Shown here: piece after piece, positions 1-8,260 of the stretch
How positions within the stretch are numbered: position 1 is the first letter of the stretch
Layout: every line of letters begins with the position of its first letter
DNA from: JBBKWG01 sp037968835
GTDB lineage: Bacteria > Pseudomonadota > Alphaproteobacteria > Rhodobacterales > Rhodobacteraceae
Assembly: GCA_037968835.1 (NCBI GenBank)
Contig: JBBKWG010000127.1
Span: forward strand, 1-17,726
Direction: 5' to 3'
DNA length: 17,726 bases
Program-made: the position numbers and the translations under genes
Notes under the pieces: model-generated
Seen by the model: the letters and a program-made list of their open reading frames with translations, nothing else
Database searches by the model: none
Told to the model about the DNA's origin: nothing

Positions 1-527
1 TCGGGCATCATTGGTCCAAGCTTGCGACGGCTGGCAAAGCTGCTTGGCGACATTCGACTGTTCACAAGGATCATCGGGACGCCGCGTCGGTGGGTTTCAA
101 ACATCAGTCGCGGCCAGAAATCGAGCTCGGCGAAAACCGCGATGTCGGGCCGCCAGTGATCGAGAAAACGCCGCACCGCCCGCCGCGTGTCGATCGGCAA
201 CAATACGTGGATCGCGCGGTCGGGCAGCGCCGCTTTCGCCAGCGCCTGCGCTGAGGTCGCGGTCGAGGTCGTCAGCAAAACATGGGCGTCCGGAAGGTCG
301 ATCAATGCGCGCTCGATAAGCGGGATCAGGGCGAGGCTTTCACCGACGCTGAGGGCATGGAACCACAACACCCGACCCTCGGGGCGTGGGCGCGGCGCGA
401 TCCCGTATTTCTCGGGCAGTCGCGCGGGCGTTTCCTTGCCTTGTTTTAGCCGTCGTCGGTGGCTCAGACGCCAGAGTGGGCCGGAAACGCTTGAAAACGC
501 GAGATAAAGGCGGGTAAGCGGCGACAT
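1..527 (-). CDS. waaA: Kdo transferase WaaA/KdtA, N-terminal part (truncated by window edge)
   Basis: This gene transfers Kdo from CMP-Kdo to the lipid A precursor at the inner membrane. 175 codons are visible, read from an ATG at 527, and the 3' part lies outside the window. An N-terminal membrane-anchor-like stretch is followed by the family motif RLPEKYG (about residues 36-42) and WFHALSVGE (55-63), whose terminal Glu63 matches the catalytic glutamate of WaaA glycosyltransferases. Further on comes ELDFWPRL, then HRRGVPMILVNSR, which matches the WaaA block usually written as E-x-WP and NARLS. The start lies 4 bp downstream of the kdsD stop, so the gene closes the Kdo operon. A purine-rich AGGGAG abuts the ATG, closer than usual, so translation is probably coupled to kdsD. 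Family assignment is secure, but whether the enzyme adds one or more Kdo residues cannot be told. Confidence 0.9.
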   Translation of the reverse strand, partial: MSPLTRLYLAFSSVSGPLWRLSHRRRLKQGKETPARLPEKYGIAPRPRPEGRVLWFHALSVGESLALIPLIERALIDLPDAHVLLTTSTATSAQALAKAALPDRAIHVLLPIDTRRAVRRFLDHWRPDIAVFAELDFWPRLMFETHRRGVPMILVNSRMSPSSFASRRKLGPMMP

Positions 528-531
528 CTCC

Positions 532-1512
532 CTAGGCTGCGCCGCGATTGAGCAGGCGCAGAAGCGTGATCAGGCCGACCGCGACGCCATCCTCAACCAC
601 GAACGCGGCCGAAATCCGGCGGGTTTGCAGGACCGACAGCGCTTCGCCGACGATCATCTGTTGGGTCAAGGTCACCGATCCGCGCGTCATCAACGCCGAG
701 GCCGTTGTTTCGTGCAGCGCCGCCTGCATCGTCGATCCGGCGTTCGCTTCGAGATACCGACGGATATCGCCATCGGTGATCACCCCTTGCAAGACGCCCG
801 CACCGGTGACGCCAACGATCCCGAACCCTTTGGCGGAAAGCATTGATATTGCGGCCATTATCGGAGCGTCAGCGTCCACCAACGGCAAATCCTCGGTGCC
901 GTGCATGATCTCGTCCACGCGCTTCAATGCGGTCCCGAGGGTGCCGCCGGGATGGAAGCCGTGAAAGCTCTCTTCCGTGAAGCCCTTCATCTGCAACAGC
1001 GACACCGCCAAGGCATCGCCCATCGCCATCTGCAACAGTGTCGAGGTCGTCGGCGCAAGGTTGTGGGGACAGGCCTCGCGCACTTTCGGAAGCACCAGCG
1101 CGACCGTCGCGGCGCGCGCCAGGGTGCTGTCGCGCTCGCCGGTCAGCGCGATCAGCGGGACGGTGCGGCGCTTGCAATAGCCGATCACGTCGGACAATTC
1201 GCGGGTTTCGCCCGACCACGACAGGGCAAGGATCACGTCGATCGGCTGCACCATTCCCAGATCGCCGTGGCTGGCTTCGGAGGGGTGCAGGAAATAGGCG
1301 GGCGTCCCGGTCGAGGAAAACGTCGCGGCCAGTTTGGTGCCGATATGGCCCGATTTGCCAAGTCCGGTGACGATCAGGCGGCCCTCCATCCCGGCGATCA
1401 GCGCGACGGCCTCGTTGATTTCGTCGGCAAGTCCCGCGACAGCATCGCCCAGCGCCGACAACCCTTCTGCGTCGGTGGCCAGTGCACGGGCGACAAGATC
1501 GGCAGCGCTCAT
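532..1512 (-). CDS. kdsD: D-arabinose-5-phosphate isomerase (KpsF/GutQ family)
   Basis: The enzyme converts D-ribulose 5-phosphate to D-arabinose 5-phosphate, the first step toward Kdo. The 326-residue protein has the usual family length. It carries an N-terminal SIS domain (about 35-175) with the sugar-phosphate motif TGLGKSGHIG (49-58, Lys53), the ASHGDLG segment, LSWSGETREL and TSTLLQMAMGDALA. A conserved HPGGTLG linker follows, then two CBS domains to the C-terminus. Its ATG overlaps the kdsA stop by 4 bp (ATGA), so translational coupling with kdsA is expected. One oddity is that the C-terminus reads ITLLRLLNRGAA, whereas family members usually end in an HDLLR-type motif, so that histidine-aspartate pair is missing. 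KpsF/GutQ proteins can serve other sugars, but the kdsA/kdsB/waaA context supports the Kdo role. Confidence 0.93.
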   Translation of the reverse strand: MSAADLVARALATDAEGLSALGDAVAGLADEINEAVALIAGMEGRLIVTGLGKSGHIGTKLAATFSSTGTPAYFLHPSEASHGDLGMVQPIDVILALSWSGETRELSDVIGYCKRRTVPLIALTGERDSTLARAATVALVLPKVREACPHNLAPTTSTLLQMAMGDALAVSLLQMKGFTEESFHGFHPGGTLGTALKRVDEIMHGTEDLPLVDADAPIMAAISMLSAKGFGIVGVTGAGVLQGVITDGDIRRYLEANAGSTMQAALHETTASALMTRGSVTLTQQMIVGEALSVLQTRRISAAFVVEDGVAVGLITLLRLLNRGAA

Positions 1513-2333
1513 TGCCCGCCCTTCGTCAGATCGTCGATGGCTTTCAGGCGCTTGAGCAAGTTCGGCATGTCGGCAAGTGCGACCATGTTCGGCCCGTCGC
1601 TGGGCGAGCGTGCCGGATCCTCGTGGGTTTCGACAAAGACCGCCGCGCAGCCAACGGCAACGGCGGCGCGCGCCAGGGCCGGCACGAATTCTGCCTGTCC
1701 GCCCGACGACGTGCCCTGCCCGCCCGGAAGCTGCACTGAATGCGTCGCGTCGAACACCACCGGATACCCGGTGCGGGCCATGATCGGCAGGCTGCGGAAG
1801 TCGCTGACCAGCATGTTGTAGCCGAAACTCGCGCCCCGTTCGGTCAGAAGAATGCGTTTGTTTCCAGTGGCTTCGATCTTATCGACGATGTTCTGCACAT
1901 CCCAGGGCGCAAGGAACTGACCCTTTTTGACGTTGATCACAGCGCCGGTTTCTCCCGCCGCCAGCAACAGGTCGGTCTGACGGCACAGGAACGCAGGGAT
2001 TTGCAGGATATCGACATGGCTTGCAGCCAGGGCGCACTGATCGGCTGTATGGATGTCGGTCAGGACCGGGCAGCCGATGTCGTCGCGAATGCGGGCGAGG
2101 ATATCGAGCCCCGCCTCGATCCCGACGCCGCGCTCGCCCTTCAGACTCGAGCGGTTGGCCTTGTCGAAACTGGCCTTGAAGACATATCCGATGCCAAGCC
2201 CGGCGGCGGTTGCGGCAAGCGTTTCGGCCAGCATTTTCGCGTGCGTGTAGCTTTCCAACTGACACGGACCGGAAATCAACGTGAACGGGCGGTCGTTGGC
2301 GATATTGAGGTCGCCGATCTGGACGTTGTTCAT
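1509..2333 (-). CDS. kdsA: 3-deoxy-8-phosphooctulonate (Kdo-8-P) synthase, metal-dependent type
   Basis: The enzyme condenses phosphoenolpyruvate with arabinose 5-phosphate to give Kdo-8-phosphate in the cytoplasm. The 274-residue protein is full length for the TIM-barrel family. Recognisable blocks are ISGPCQLES (20-28), KASFDKANRSS (53-63), the lysine-rich NVKKGQFLAPWD, TERGASFGYNMLVSD (164-178), FDATHSVQLPG (194-204) and FVETHEDP (233-240). The residue after GP at position 24 is cysteine. Metal-independent enzymes such as that of E. coli carry asparagine there. The other expected ligands are also present: His198, Glu235 and Asp246. The sequence therefore predicts the metal-dependent class. 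It overlaps kdsB upstream and kdsD downstream by 4 bp each, so the three are surely one transcript. DAH7P synthase is a related fold, but the motifs fit KdsA better. Confidence 0.96.
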   Translation of the reverse strand: MNNVQIGDLNIANDRPFTLISGPCQLESYTHAKMLAETLAATAAGLGIGYVFKASFDKANRSSLKGERGVGIEAGLDILARIRDDIGCPVLTDIHTADQCALAASHVDILQIPAFLCRQTDLLLAAGETGAVINVKKGQFLAPWDVQNIVDKIEATGNKRILLTERGASFGYNMLVSDFRSLPIMARTGYPVVFDATHSVQLPGGQGTSSGGQAEFVPALARAAVAVGCAAVFVETHEDPARSPSDGPNMVALADMPNLLKRLKAIDDLTKGGQ

Positions 2334-3121
2334 TCGATGCCCTCCCTCGCCATGATGGCCTCGATCAGGGGCACGTCAGATGGATTGTTCAATTCCCAGA
2401 ACGCCCGGCCACGCGCTTCGACCTCGATGCAGCGCACCGGGACGCCGTGTTCGAGGAAGCGGAGTTGTTCCAGTCCCTCGCGCTTTTCCAGCGGTCCCTC
2501 GGGCAGTGCGGCATAGCGTTTCAGGGCGTCGGGGCGATAGGCGTAGCAGCCGACGTGGTGGAACACAGGCACCGCGTCGGGTGAGGCGTTGTCGTAGAAG
2601 GGTATGATTTCCTTCGAGAAATAGAGCGCGTTTCCATTTGATGCGAAGACCGCGGTGGTTGCACCGACACGCCCGGCACGCCGATCATCCTGGAGCGAGG
2701 CCAGATGTGCGGGCGGGGTGCGAAGAACCGGGGTCGCCATGACGATATCAGGGTCCGCCATCGCGTCCAGCAATGCCTCGACATACTCCGGCGGCGTCAG
2801 CGGCGCGTCGCCTTGCAGGTTCACGACGATATCCGGCTGCCCGTCCAGAAGTGCGACAGCCTCGGCGCAGCGTTCGGTTCCGTTGCGACATTCGGGCGAT
2901 GTCATCAGGGTCGATCCGCCGAACGCCGTCACCGCGTCCGCGATACGGGTGTCGTCGGTCAGCACGTGGACCGCATCGACTCCGGCCACGGCAACCGCAG
3001 CATCCCAACTGCGCCGGATCAGCGAGCGGGATTGCCCGGTTGCCCCGCGCAATTCCTGGAGCGGTTTGCCCGGAAAGCGCAGGGATTTATACCGGGCAGG
3101 AATGAAGATGACGGCGTTCAC
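2330..3121 (-). CDS. kdsB: CMP-Kdo synthetase (3-deoxy-manno-octulosonate cytidylyltransferase)
   Basis: The enzyme activates Kdo with CTP to CMP-Kdo, the donor for WaaA. The 263-residue protein opens with the nucleotide-binding FIPARYKSLRFPGKPL (about 6-21). The conserved VNLQGDAPL and the C-terminal EGLEQLRFLEHG and RGRAFWELNNPSDV blocks follow. The usual HxSGTDR segment is replaced by CRNGTERCAEA, a form I associate with Rhodobacterales homologues. The start codon is GTG at 3121, because the IPAR motif begins only a few residues in and no in-frame ATG lies just upstream. No convincing Shine-Dalgarno precedes it. The gene is the first of the Kdo operon and overlaps kdsA by 4 bp. Only about 40 bp separate it from the terminator of the upstream hyu operon, so its promoter must overlap that terminator or lie further upstream. 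Confidence 0.93.
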   Translation of the reverse strand: MNAVIFIPARYKSLRFPGKPLQELRGATGQSRSLIRRSWDAAVAVAGVDAVHVLTDDTRIADAVTAFGGSTLMTSPECRNGTERCAEAVALLDGQPDIVVNLQGDAPLTPPEYVEALLDAMADPDIVMATPVLRTPPAHLASLQDDRRAGRVGATTAVFASNGNALYFSKEIIPFYDNASPDAVPVFHHVGCYAYRPDALKRYAALPEGPLEKREGLEQLRFLEHGVPVRCIEVEARGRAFWELNNPSDVPLIEAIMAREGIE

Positions 3122-3160
3122 GAGGCTCAGCGATCCATGTTGCTGGTTCAGGGCTTACGG

Positions 3161-3213
3161 AAAACCCGCACAAGGCGCAACGTCCGGCACGTGGCGTTGG
3201 CGCGCTGTGCGGG
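3161..3213 (-). terminator. Rho-independent terminator of the hyuA-hyuB-oxidoreductase operon
   Basis: On the minus strand, two nucleotides after the oxidoreductase stop codon, CCCGCACA (3206-3213) pairs perfectly with TGTGCGGG (3165-3172). The interior can extend the stem because the inner GCGCCAACG and CGTTGCGC segments are nearly complementary. The stem is followed by TTTTCC (3164-3159). A GC-rich stem plus a T-run at the end of a catabolic operon is the classic intrinsic terminator. Confidence 0.85.
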
Positions 3214-3215
3214 TC

Positions 3216-4433
3216 TCAGATGATGGCCTTTTCGATATAGGGACGGTTCTCGATCACACGCGAGAAACCGAACGGCGACAGATCGAGGCTGCGGAATTCG
3301 CCGTGCACCAGCATTTCCGCAAGGCCGCGTCCCATGGCCGGGGATTGTTGTAGCCCGTGGCCAGAGAAGCCGTTGATAAAGAAGAAATTTTCGACCTCCG
3401 GATGCGGTCCGATAATGGCGTTGTGATCGAGCGTGTTGTAGGCATAGTGACCGGCCCATTCACTTTGCACCTTGATCGCGTCGAATTGCGGGATGCGCGT
3501 GGCGATTGCTGGCCAGATATGGTTTTCCCAGATCGAGTGATCCATCGCGAAATCGTCGTAATCGACAGCGGGGTCGATATCGGCGTGTCCGCCCGCCTGA
3601 TAGGTGCCGCCGCCATTTTCGCGCACGTGGACGCCCGACGGGTCGATGGTCAGCGGCAGATCGCGGTCGATCGGCTTTTCGGCGGTGAAGACCCAACTGA
3701 AGCGTTTGCGCGGCTCGACCGGCATCTCGACCCCGATCATCCGCGACGTCAGAACCGCGCGTGGTCCCGAGGCGTTGACGACCTGAGCGCAGGCGATGAC
3801 CTCGCCCGATTTCAGCGTGACGCTTTCGACCCTGGTGCCGGCGGCATTTTTCGTGATCGCCACCACCTCGTTGCCGATATACTCGACGCCGCGCTCGCGG
3901 GCTTGGCGACGCCACCAGTCAAACACGGTGCTGCCGTCCCAATAGCCCTCGTCGACCGTGTTGATCGAGCCAAGCACGATGTCGTCGACGTTGTAGAACG
4001 GATACGTGCGCTTGATTTCAGCTCCGGTCATCACGCGGGTCGCAGCACCTGCCGCGTTCTGCACCTTCTGGTTCTCGCGCAGGACGTTGGCGAAGGCTTC
4101 GGTGTCGGCCAGGTACATGTAACCGAAGCTGTGGATCTTAAGCTCGGGCACCCGTTCATCGCCACCCATGTAGGTGCGCAGGTTCTTCACGAAATCGGCG
4201 GCGAATTGCGAAATACGCACGTTCAGTTCCGTCGAGAATTGCTGGCGCATGCATGAATTGGTGTGGGCGGTCGAACAGGCCGAATAGGTCGGGTCGCGCT
4301 CGACCACCAGAACCCGGCCGTCGAAGTCTTTCTGTTCGGTCAGGAACCACGCCGTCGACGAGCCCATGATGGCACCGCCGACGATGACGATGTCATAGGA
4401 TTGGTGCTTCGGAGCTTGCAGCGCACTACTCAT
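3216..4433 (-). CDS. FAD-dependent amine oxidoreductase, DAO superfamily (FOXRED1/sarcosine oxidase-like)
   Basis: This is a 405-residue flavoprotein of the D-amino-acid oxidase/glycine oxidase superfamily. It probably oxidises an N-substituted or secondary amine such as sarcosine; the true substrate is not visible. An N-terminal Rossmann segment YDIVIVGGAIMGSSTAWF (about 13-30) binds the ADP of FAD. Its central glycine is alanine, which I regard as common in this subfamily. The ERD acidic turn, the RQQFS motif (about 63-67) and the C-terminal WAGHYAYNTLDHNAIIGPHP and NGFSGHGLQQSPAMGRGLAE blocks resemble FOXRED1-type proteins closely. No signal peptide is seen, so it should be cytoplasmic. 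The ATG overlaps the hyuB stop by 4 bp (ATGA), with GGGAGAG upstream, and a terminator follows directly. Context suggests it finishes off the amine released by the HyuA/HyuB hydrolase. Sarcosine or dimethylglycine oxidase are alternatives. Confidence 0.8.
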   Translation of the reverse strand: MSSALQAPKHQSYDIVIVGGAIMGSSTAWFLTEQKDFDGRVLVVERDPTYSACSTAHTNSCMRQQFSTELNVRISQFAADFVKNLRTYMGGDERVPELKIHSFGYMYLADTEAFANVLRENQKVQNAAGAATRVMTGAEIKRTYPFYNVDDIVLGSINTVDEGYWDGSTVFDWWRRQARERGVEYIGNEVVAITKNAAGTRVESVTLKSGEVIACAQVVNASGPRAVLTSRMIGVEMPVEPRKRFSWVFTAEKPIDRDLPLTIDPSGVHVRENGGGTYQAGGHADIDPAVDYDDFAMDHSIWENHIWPAIATRIPQFDAIKVQSEWAGHYAYNTLDHNAIIGPHPEVENFFFINGFSGHGLQQSPAMGRGLAEMLVHGEFRSLDLSPFGFSRVIENRPYIEKAII

Positions 4434-6142
4434 TCTATCGTCTCTCCCTTGCGCACGGCGGCTTCGACTGCCGCGATTTCAGTGTCCCCAAGTCCGTAAT
4501 CTCGGCGCGCGGTTTCAGCCGAGATATAGCCGCGCGCCAGATCCCGTCTGACACTATCGGCGGGCCGTTCCTTCGGATCGCCGTAGCCCGCACCACCCGG
4601 AAGCGCGAGCATGACTTTGCGGCCGTGGGGGACGAACTGCTTGCCCTTGCCGCGCATTTTCGCGCCGTCGTCCTGCGCGATTGTCGTCGCCGCACCCGCG
4701 CCACCGCCACGGCGGCCACGCGCGGGGTGATCGACACGGTCGAACATCGCCTGAAAGTCGAATTCGTGCCCTTCGCGCGCGCCGACTTCCATGAACTGCC
4801 CAAGTCCGCCGCGCTGTTTTCCCGCACCACCTGAATCAGGGCGCAATTCCTTCCTCCAGATGATCACGGGTCCGGCGTGTTCGGTCGCCTCGATCGGCAT
4901 GGTCATGACGCCGGACGGGAAGGCGGTGGCGTTCAGGCCGTCATGCTCGGGGCGCGCGCCCGCGCCGCCGGAGTTGAACGTCAGCACTTCGGCGCGCACC
5001 GCATCGCTCGGCGCACGCGCATCGGAGCGCGTTCTGAGCGAGACCTGGAAATTGCACAGGCACCCTGCCCCTTCGGCCGGCACGACGCCGGGAATGATCT
5101 TGTCGAGCGCGTCGTAAACGGTGTCGGGGATGAAATGTCCGATGATGTGGCGCAGCGCGACCGGCGCGGGGTGCACCGCGTTGACGATGGAATTGACCGG
5201 TGCTTCGATCCGGAACGGCTCCAGCGACGCGGCGTTGTTGGGGATTTCCGGCGCGATGGCGCATTTCAGCGCGTAGCAGGCATAGGCCTTGGTATAGACC
5301 AGCGGCACGTTGATGCCCTTCTTGTCGAGTCCCGATGTGCCGGTGAAATCGGACAGGATATGATCCTCGGCGACCGTCAGCTTCACTTTCAACGTGATCG
5401 GTGTGTCGAACCCGTCGATGGTCATTTCGCCGGCCGCGCTGGTCCTTGGCAGCGCGGCGATCCGCTCGATCGTGGCGCGGCGCGAGTTGTCGAGGATGAA
5501 GGCCGCGATGCCGTCGAGGTGTTCCAGGTCGAACTCGCGCATCATGTCGATCAGGCGGCGGTGCCCGATTTCGTTGCAGGTCGCCAGCGCATACATATCA
5601 CCGACCAACTGGTCAGGCTCGCGGACATTGCCGCGCACGATGCGGATCAGGGTCTCATCGACGGTGCCGCGCTCGGCGAATTTCATGATCGGAAGGTAAA
5701 GCCCCTCCTCATAGACGCTTGCCGCGTCGGCCCCGAACCCGCGCCCGCCGATGTCGACGATATGGGCGGTGCAGGCAAAGAAGCCGACCAGAACACCGTT
5801 GTGGAAAGATGGCGTGACCATGGTGATGTCGTGCAGGTGGCCGGTGCCTTCCCACGGGTCGTTGGTCACATAGACGTCGCCTTGATAGATGTTCTGCCGT
5901 CCGATCCGGCGGATGAAATGCGCCACGGCGTCGGCCATCGCGTTGACGTGGCCGGGGGTGCCGGTGACGGCCTGCGCCAGCATTTGCCCGTGGGTGTCAT
6001 AGACCCCCGCCGACAAGTCGCCAGCTTCCCGGACAGATGTGGAAAACGCCGTGCGCACAAGGGCTTGCGCTTGTTCTTCGACAACCGAGATCAGGCGATT
6101 CCACATTACCTGATGCGCGACGGTGGAGTGTTCACTGGCCAT
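4430..6142 (-). CDS. hyuB: Hydantoinase B/oxoprolinase family subunit
   Basis: This is the beta subunit of an ATP-dependent lactam/imide hydrolase of the HyuA/HyuB type. The family includes N-methylhydantoinase, 5-oxoprolinase and related ring-opening enzymes. The 570 residues match the usual length. Family blocks include SVREAGDLSAGVYD near residue 36, NDPWEGTGHLHDITMVTP (about 113-130), AHIVDIGGRG, GNVREPDQLVGDMYALATCNEIG, TGTSGLDKKGINVP, PAPVALRHIIGHFIPD, and the glycine-rich C-terminus SGGAGKQRGGLGQ and LPGGAGYGDP. ATG at 6142 follows a clear GAGGGGA nine bases downstream of hyuA. It overlaps the flavoprotein gene by 4 bp. The subunit is expected to form a cytoplasmic complex with HyuA. 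Substrate specificity cannot be read from the sequence. Confidence 0.92.
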   Translation of the reverse strand: MASEHSTVAHQVMWNRLISVVEEQAQALVRTAFSTSVREAGDLSAGVYDTHGQMLAQAVTGTPGHVNAMADAVAHFIRRIGRQNIYQGDVYVTNDPWEGTGHLHDITMVTPSFHNGVLVGFFACTAHIVDIGGRGFGADAASVYEEGLYLPIMKFAERGTVDETLIRIVRGNVREPDQLVGDMYALATCNEIGHRRLIDMMREFDLEHLDGIAAFILDNSRRATIERIAALPRTSAAGEMTIDGFDTPITLKVKLTVAEDHILSDFTGTSGLDKKGINVPLVYTKAYACYALKCAIAPEIPNNAASLEPFRIEAPVNSIVNAVHPAPVALRHIIGHFIPDTVYDALDKIIPGVVPAEGAGCLCNFQVSLRTRSDARAPSDAVRAEVLTFNSGGAGARPEHDGLNATAFPSGVMTMPIEATEHAGPVIIWRKELRPDSGGAGKQRGGLGQFMEVGAREGHEFDFQAMFDRVDHPARGRRGGGAGAATTIAQDDGAKMRGKGKQFVPHGRKVMLALPGGAGYGDPKERPADSVRRDLARGYISAETARRDYGLGDTEIAAVEAAVRKGETIE

Positions 6143-6151
6143 TCGTTCCCC

Positions 6152-8230
6152 TCAGCCCTGCGGTGTGATGTCGATGCAGCCGTCGGGCTGGCGGATTGCG
6201 CGGCGGCTTTTCGGCACGATGATCGTCGTTTCGTCCTCGGTGATTGCCGCCGGACCTTCCGCTGTCTGTCCGGTCTTCATCGCGTCACGCTGGAAGACGC
6301 GCGCGTCAGTGAATGCGCCAAGGGCCGGATCGAACATCCTGCGCGTCGTATCGCTGGGCGCCTGGGAGCCGGCGCGGGCCGGACTGACCCGTTCGACCGA
6401 TTGTGGCGGCGTTGTCGCGTTGACCGACCAGACGGTGATTTCCACATCCATCCCCGCGACCGTGCGGCCGAACAGCTTGGTGTAATCCTCACTGAACAAC
6501 CGCTCGAACGTAGCGGCGTCGGGGGTCATCGCCTGCGCTTCGCTCAACACGATCGGGATCTCCCAGCCCTGTCCGGTATAGCGCATGTAAACCTTGAATT
6601 CGTTCAATATTTCGGCGTTCGCGTCGCAGGTCCGCACAAAGCCCGTCGCTTCCGTCTTGAGGTCGGTCAGCAGCGCGCGGATCGTCTCGGGCTCGAACGC
6701 CGACAGCTTCATGTAGACGGATCGGTTGGCCTCGAAACTGAACGGCGCGCGCAGGAAACCGATGGCCGAGCCGACCCCGGCACCCGGTGGCACCAGCAGG
6801 CGCGCCACACCCAGTTTCTCGCACAACCGACCGGCGTGCAGCGGTGCCGCGCCGCCGAAGGCAATCATGGTGTAGCCGCTCAGATCCTCGCCGTTTTCGA
6901 CCGCGTGAACCCGCGCCGCGTTCGCCATGTTCTCGTCCACCACCTCGGCCAGACCGAACGCGGCGGTGGCGGCGTCCATGTCCAGCACGTCGCCCAGATG
7001 ACGGGTCAACGCGACTTGCGAGGCATCGGCGTGAAGCTTGATGGAACCGCCAGCGAAATTGTCGGCATCGAGCTTCCCGAGCACCAGATCCGCGTCGGTC
7101 ACGGCGGGCTTGTCACCGCCACGCCCGTAACACGCAGGCCCGGGTTCGGAGCCTGCACTTTCCGGCCCGACCCGGATTTGGCGCATCGCGTCGACATGGG
7201 CAAGCGAACCGCCCCCGGCCCCGATTTCGACCATGTCGATGACAGGAATCGAGATCGGCATCCCGGAGCCCTTCTTGAAGCGATAGGTCCGCGCCACCTC
7301 GAACACCCGCGCGGTTTTCGGCGTCTGGTTCTTGATCAGGCAAATCTTCGCGGTGGTCCCGCCCATGTCGAAGCTCAGCACCTTGTCGAGCCCGTAACGC
7401 GCCGCGATGTTGGCGGCAAAAACCGCGCCCCCCGCCGGGCCGGATTCGACCAGCCGCACCGGGAAATCGGCGGCGCTTTCCAGAGAGATGATGCCACCGC
7501 CGGAATGCATGAGAAAAATGCTGCAATCGACGCCCTCGTCGCCAAGACGGCCTGCAAGTCGTCCCAGATAGGATTTCATCAGCGGCTTGATATAGGCGTT
7601 CGCGACCACCGTGTTGAAGCGTTCGTATTCGCGCATCTGCGGGCTGACTTCGCACGACAGCGACACCATCACATCCGGCAGACGTTCGGCCAGAACGTCG
7701 CGGATCAGGCGCTCGTGGGCGTCGTTCAGATAGGAATGGATCAGCCCGACCGCGATGCTTTCATAGCCGGCTTCGGCGATCCGGGCCGCCAGCGCCTCGA
7801 CCTCGGATCGTTGAAGTTCGATCAGCACTTCGCCCGTGGCATCGACGCGTTCGCGCAGGGTGTATCGTCGCTCGCGCGGCAAAAGCGGTTCGGGCAGGTT
7901 CAGGTTCAGATCGTATTGCTCGAACCGCGATTCAGTGCGCATTTCGATCACATCGCGGAAGCCCTCGGTCGTGATCAACGCGGTCTTCGCGCCCCTTCGT
8001 TCGATCAGCGCGTTGGTTGCCAGCGTTGTCCCGTGGATGATCTGCGCGATCTCCGCGGGCGATACCCCGGCCCGCCCGCAGACCTGATGCATACCGTCGA
8101 TAATGGCGTTTTCCGGGGCGGCATAGGTCGTCAGAACCTTGACGGAGTGCGACTCGTCGCCGCTTTCCAGCACGACGTCGGTGAACGTCCCGCCAATGTC
8201 CACGCCAAGTCGAATCGAAGAGGATGCCAT
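6152..8230 (-). CDS. hyuA: Hydantoinase A/oxoprolinase family subunit (ATPase subunit)
   Basis: This is the alpha subunit of the ATP-dependent hydantoinase/oxoprolinase complex, 692 residues, full length. It begins with the phosphate-binding LGVDIGGTFTDVV (about 8-20). HGTTLATNALIERRGAKTA, TEGFRDVIEMR and a second ASKHA phosphate loop, LSFDMGGTTAKICLI, follow. Further family landmarks are MHSGGGIISLESAADFPVR, ESGPAGGAVFAA, VEIGAGGGSLAHVD and GPESAGSEPGPACYGRGG. ATP hydrolysis here normally activates the cyclic amide carbonyl for ring opening. The start at ATG 8230 places the DIGG motif at the expected distance. The upstream ribosome site is only moderate (GACGG). It is the first gene of a three-gene operon starting 95 bp past a tRNA-Leu. 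No dedicated regulator is next to it. A tandem 8-bp repeat sits in its leader. It could act on N-methylhydantoin, 5-oxoproline or another lactam. Confidence 0.93.
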   Translation of the reverse strand: MASSSIRLGVDIGGTFTDVVLESGDESHSVKVLTTYAAPENAIIDGMHQVCGRAGVSPAEIAQIIHGTTLATNALIERRGAKTALITTEGFRDVIEMRTESRFEQYDLNLNLPEPLLPRERRYTLRERVDATGEVLIELQRSEVEALAARIAEAGYESIAVGLIHSYLNDAHERLIRDVLAERLPDVMVSLSCEVSPQMREYERFNTVVANAYIKPLMKSYLGRLAGRLGDEGVDCSIFLMHSGGGIISLESAADFPVRLVESGPAGGAVFAANIAARYGLDKVLSFDMGGTTAKICLIKNQTPKTARVFEVARTYRFKKGSGMPISIPVIDMVEIGAGGGSLAHVDAMRQIRVGPESAGSEPGPACYGRGGDKPAVTDADLVLGKLDADNFAGGSIKLHADASQVALTRHLGDVLDMDAATAAFGLAEVVDENMANAARVHAVENGEDLSGYTMIAFGGAAPLHAGRLCEKLGVARLLVPPGAGVGSAIGFLRAPFSFEANRSVYMKLSAFEPETIRALLTDLKTEATGFVRTCDANAEILNEFKVYMRYTGQGWEIPIVLSEAQAMTPDAATFERLFSEDYTKLFGRTVAGMDVEITVWSVNATTPPQSVERVSPARAGSQAPSDTTRRMFDPALGAFTDARVFQRDAMKTGQTAEGPAAITEDETTIIVPKSRRAIRQPDGCIDITPQG

Positions 8231-8260
8231 ATGTGCCGTCCGTCAGAATTGCCCGAGGTT

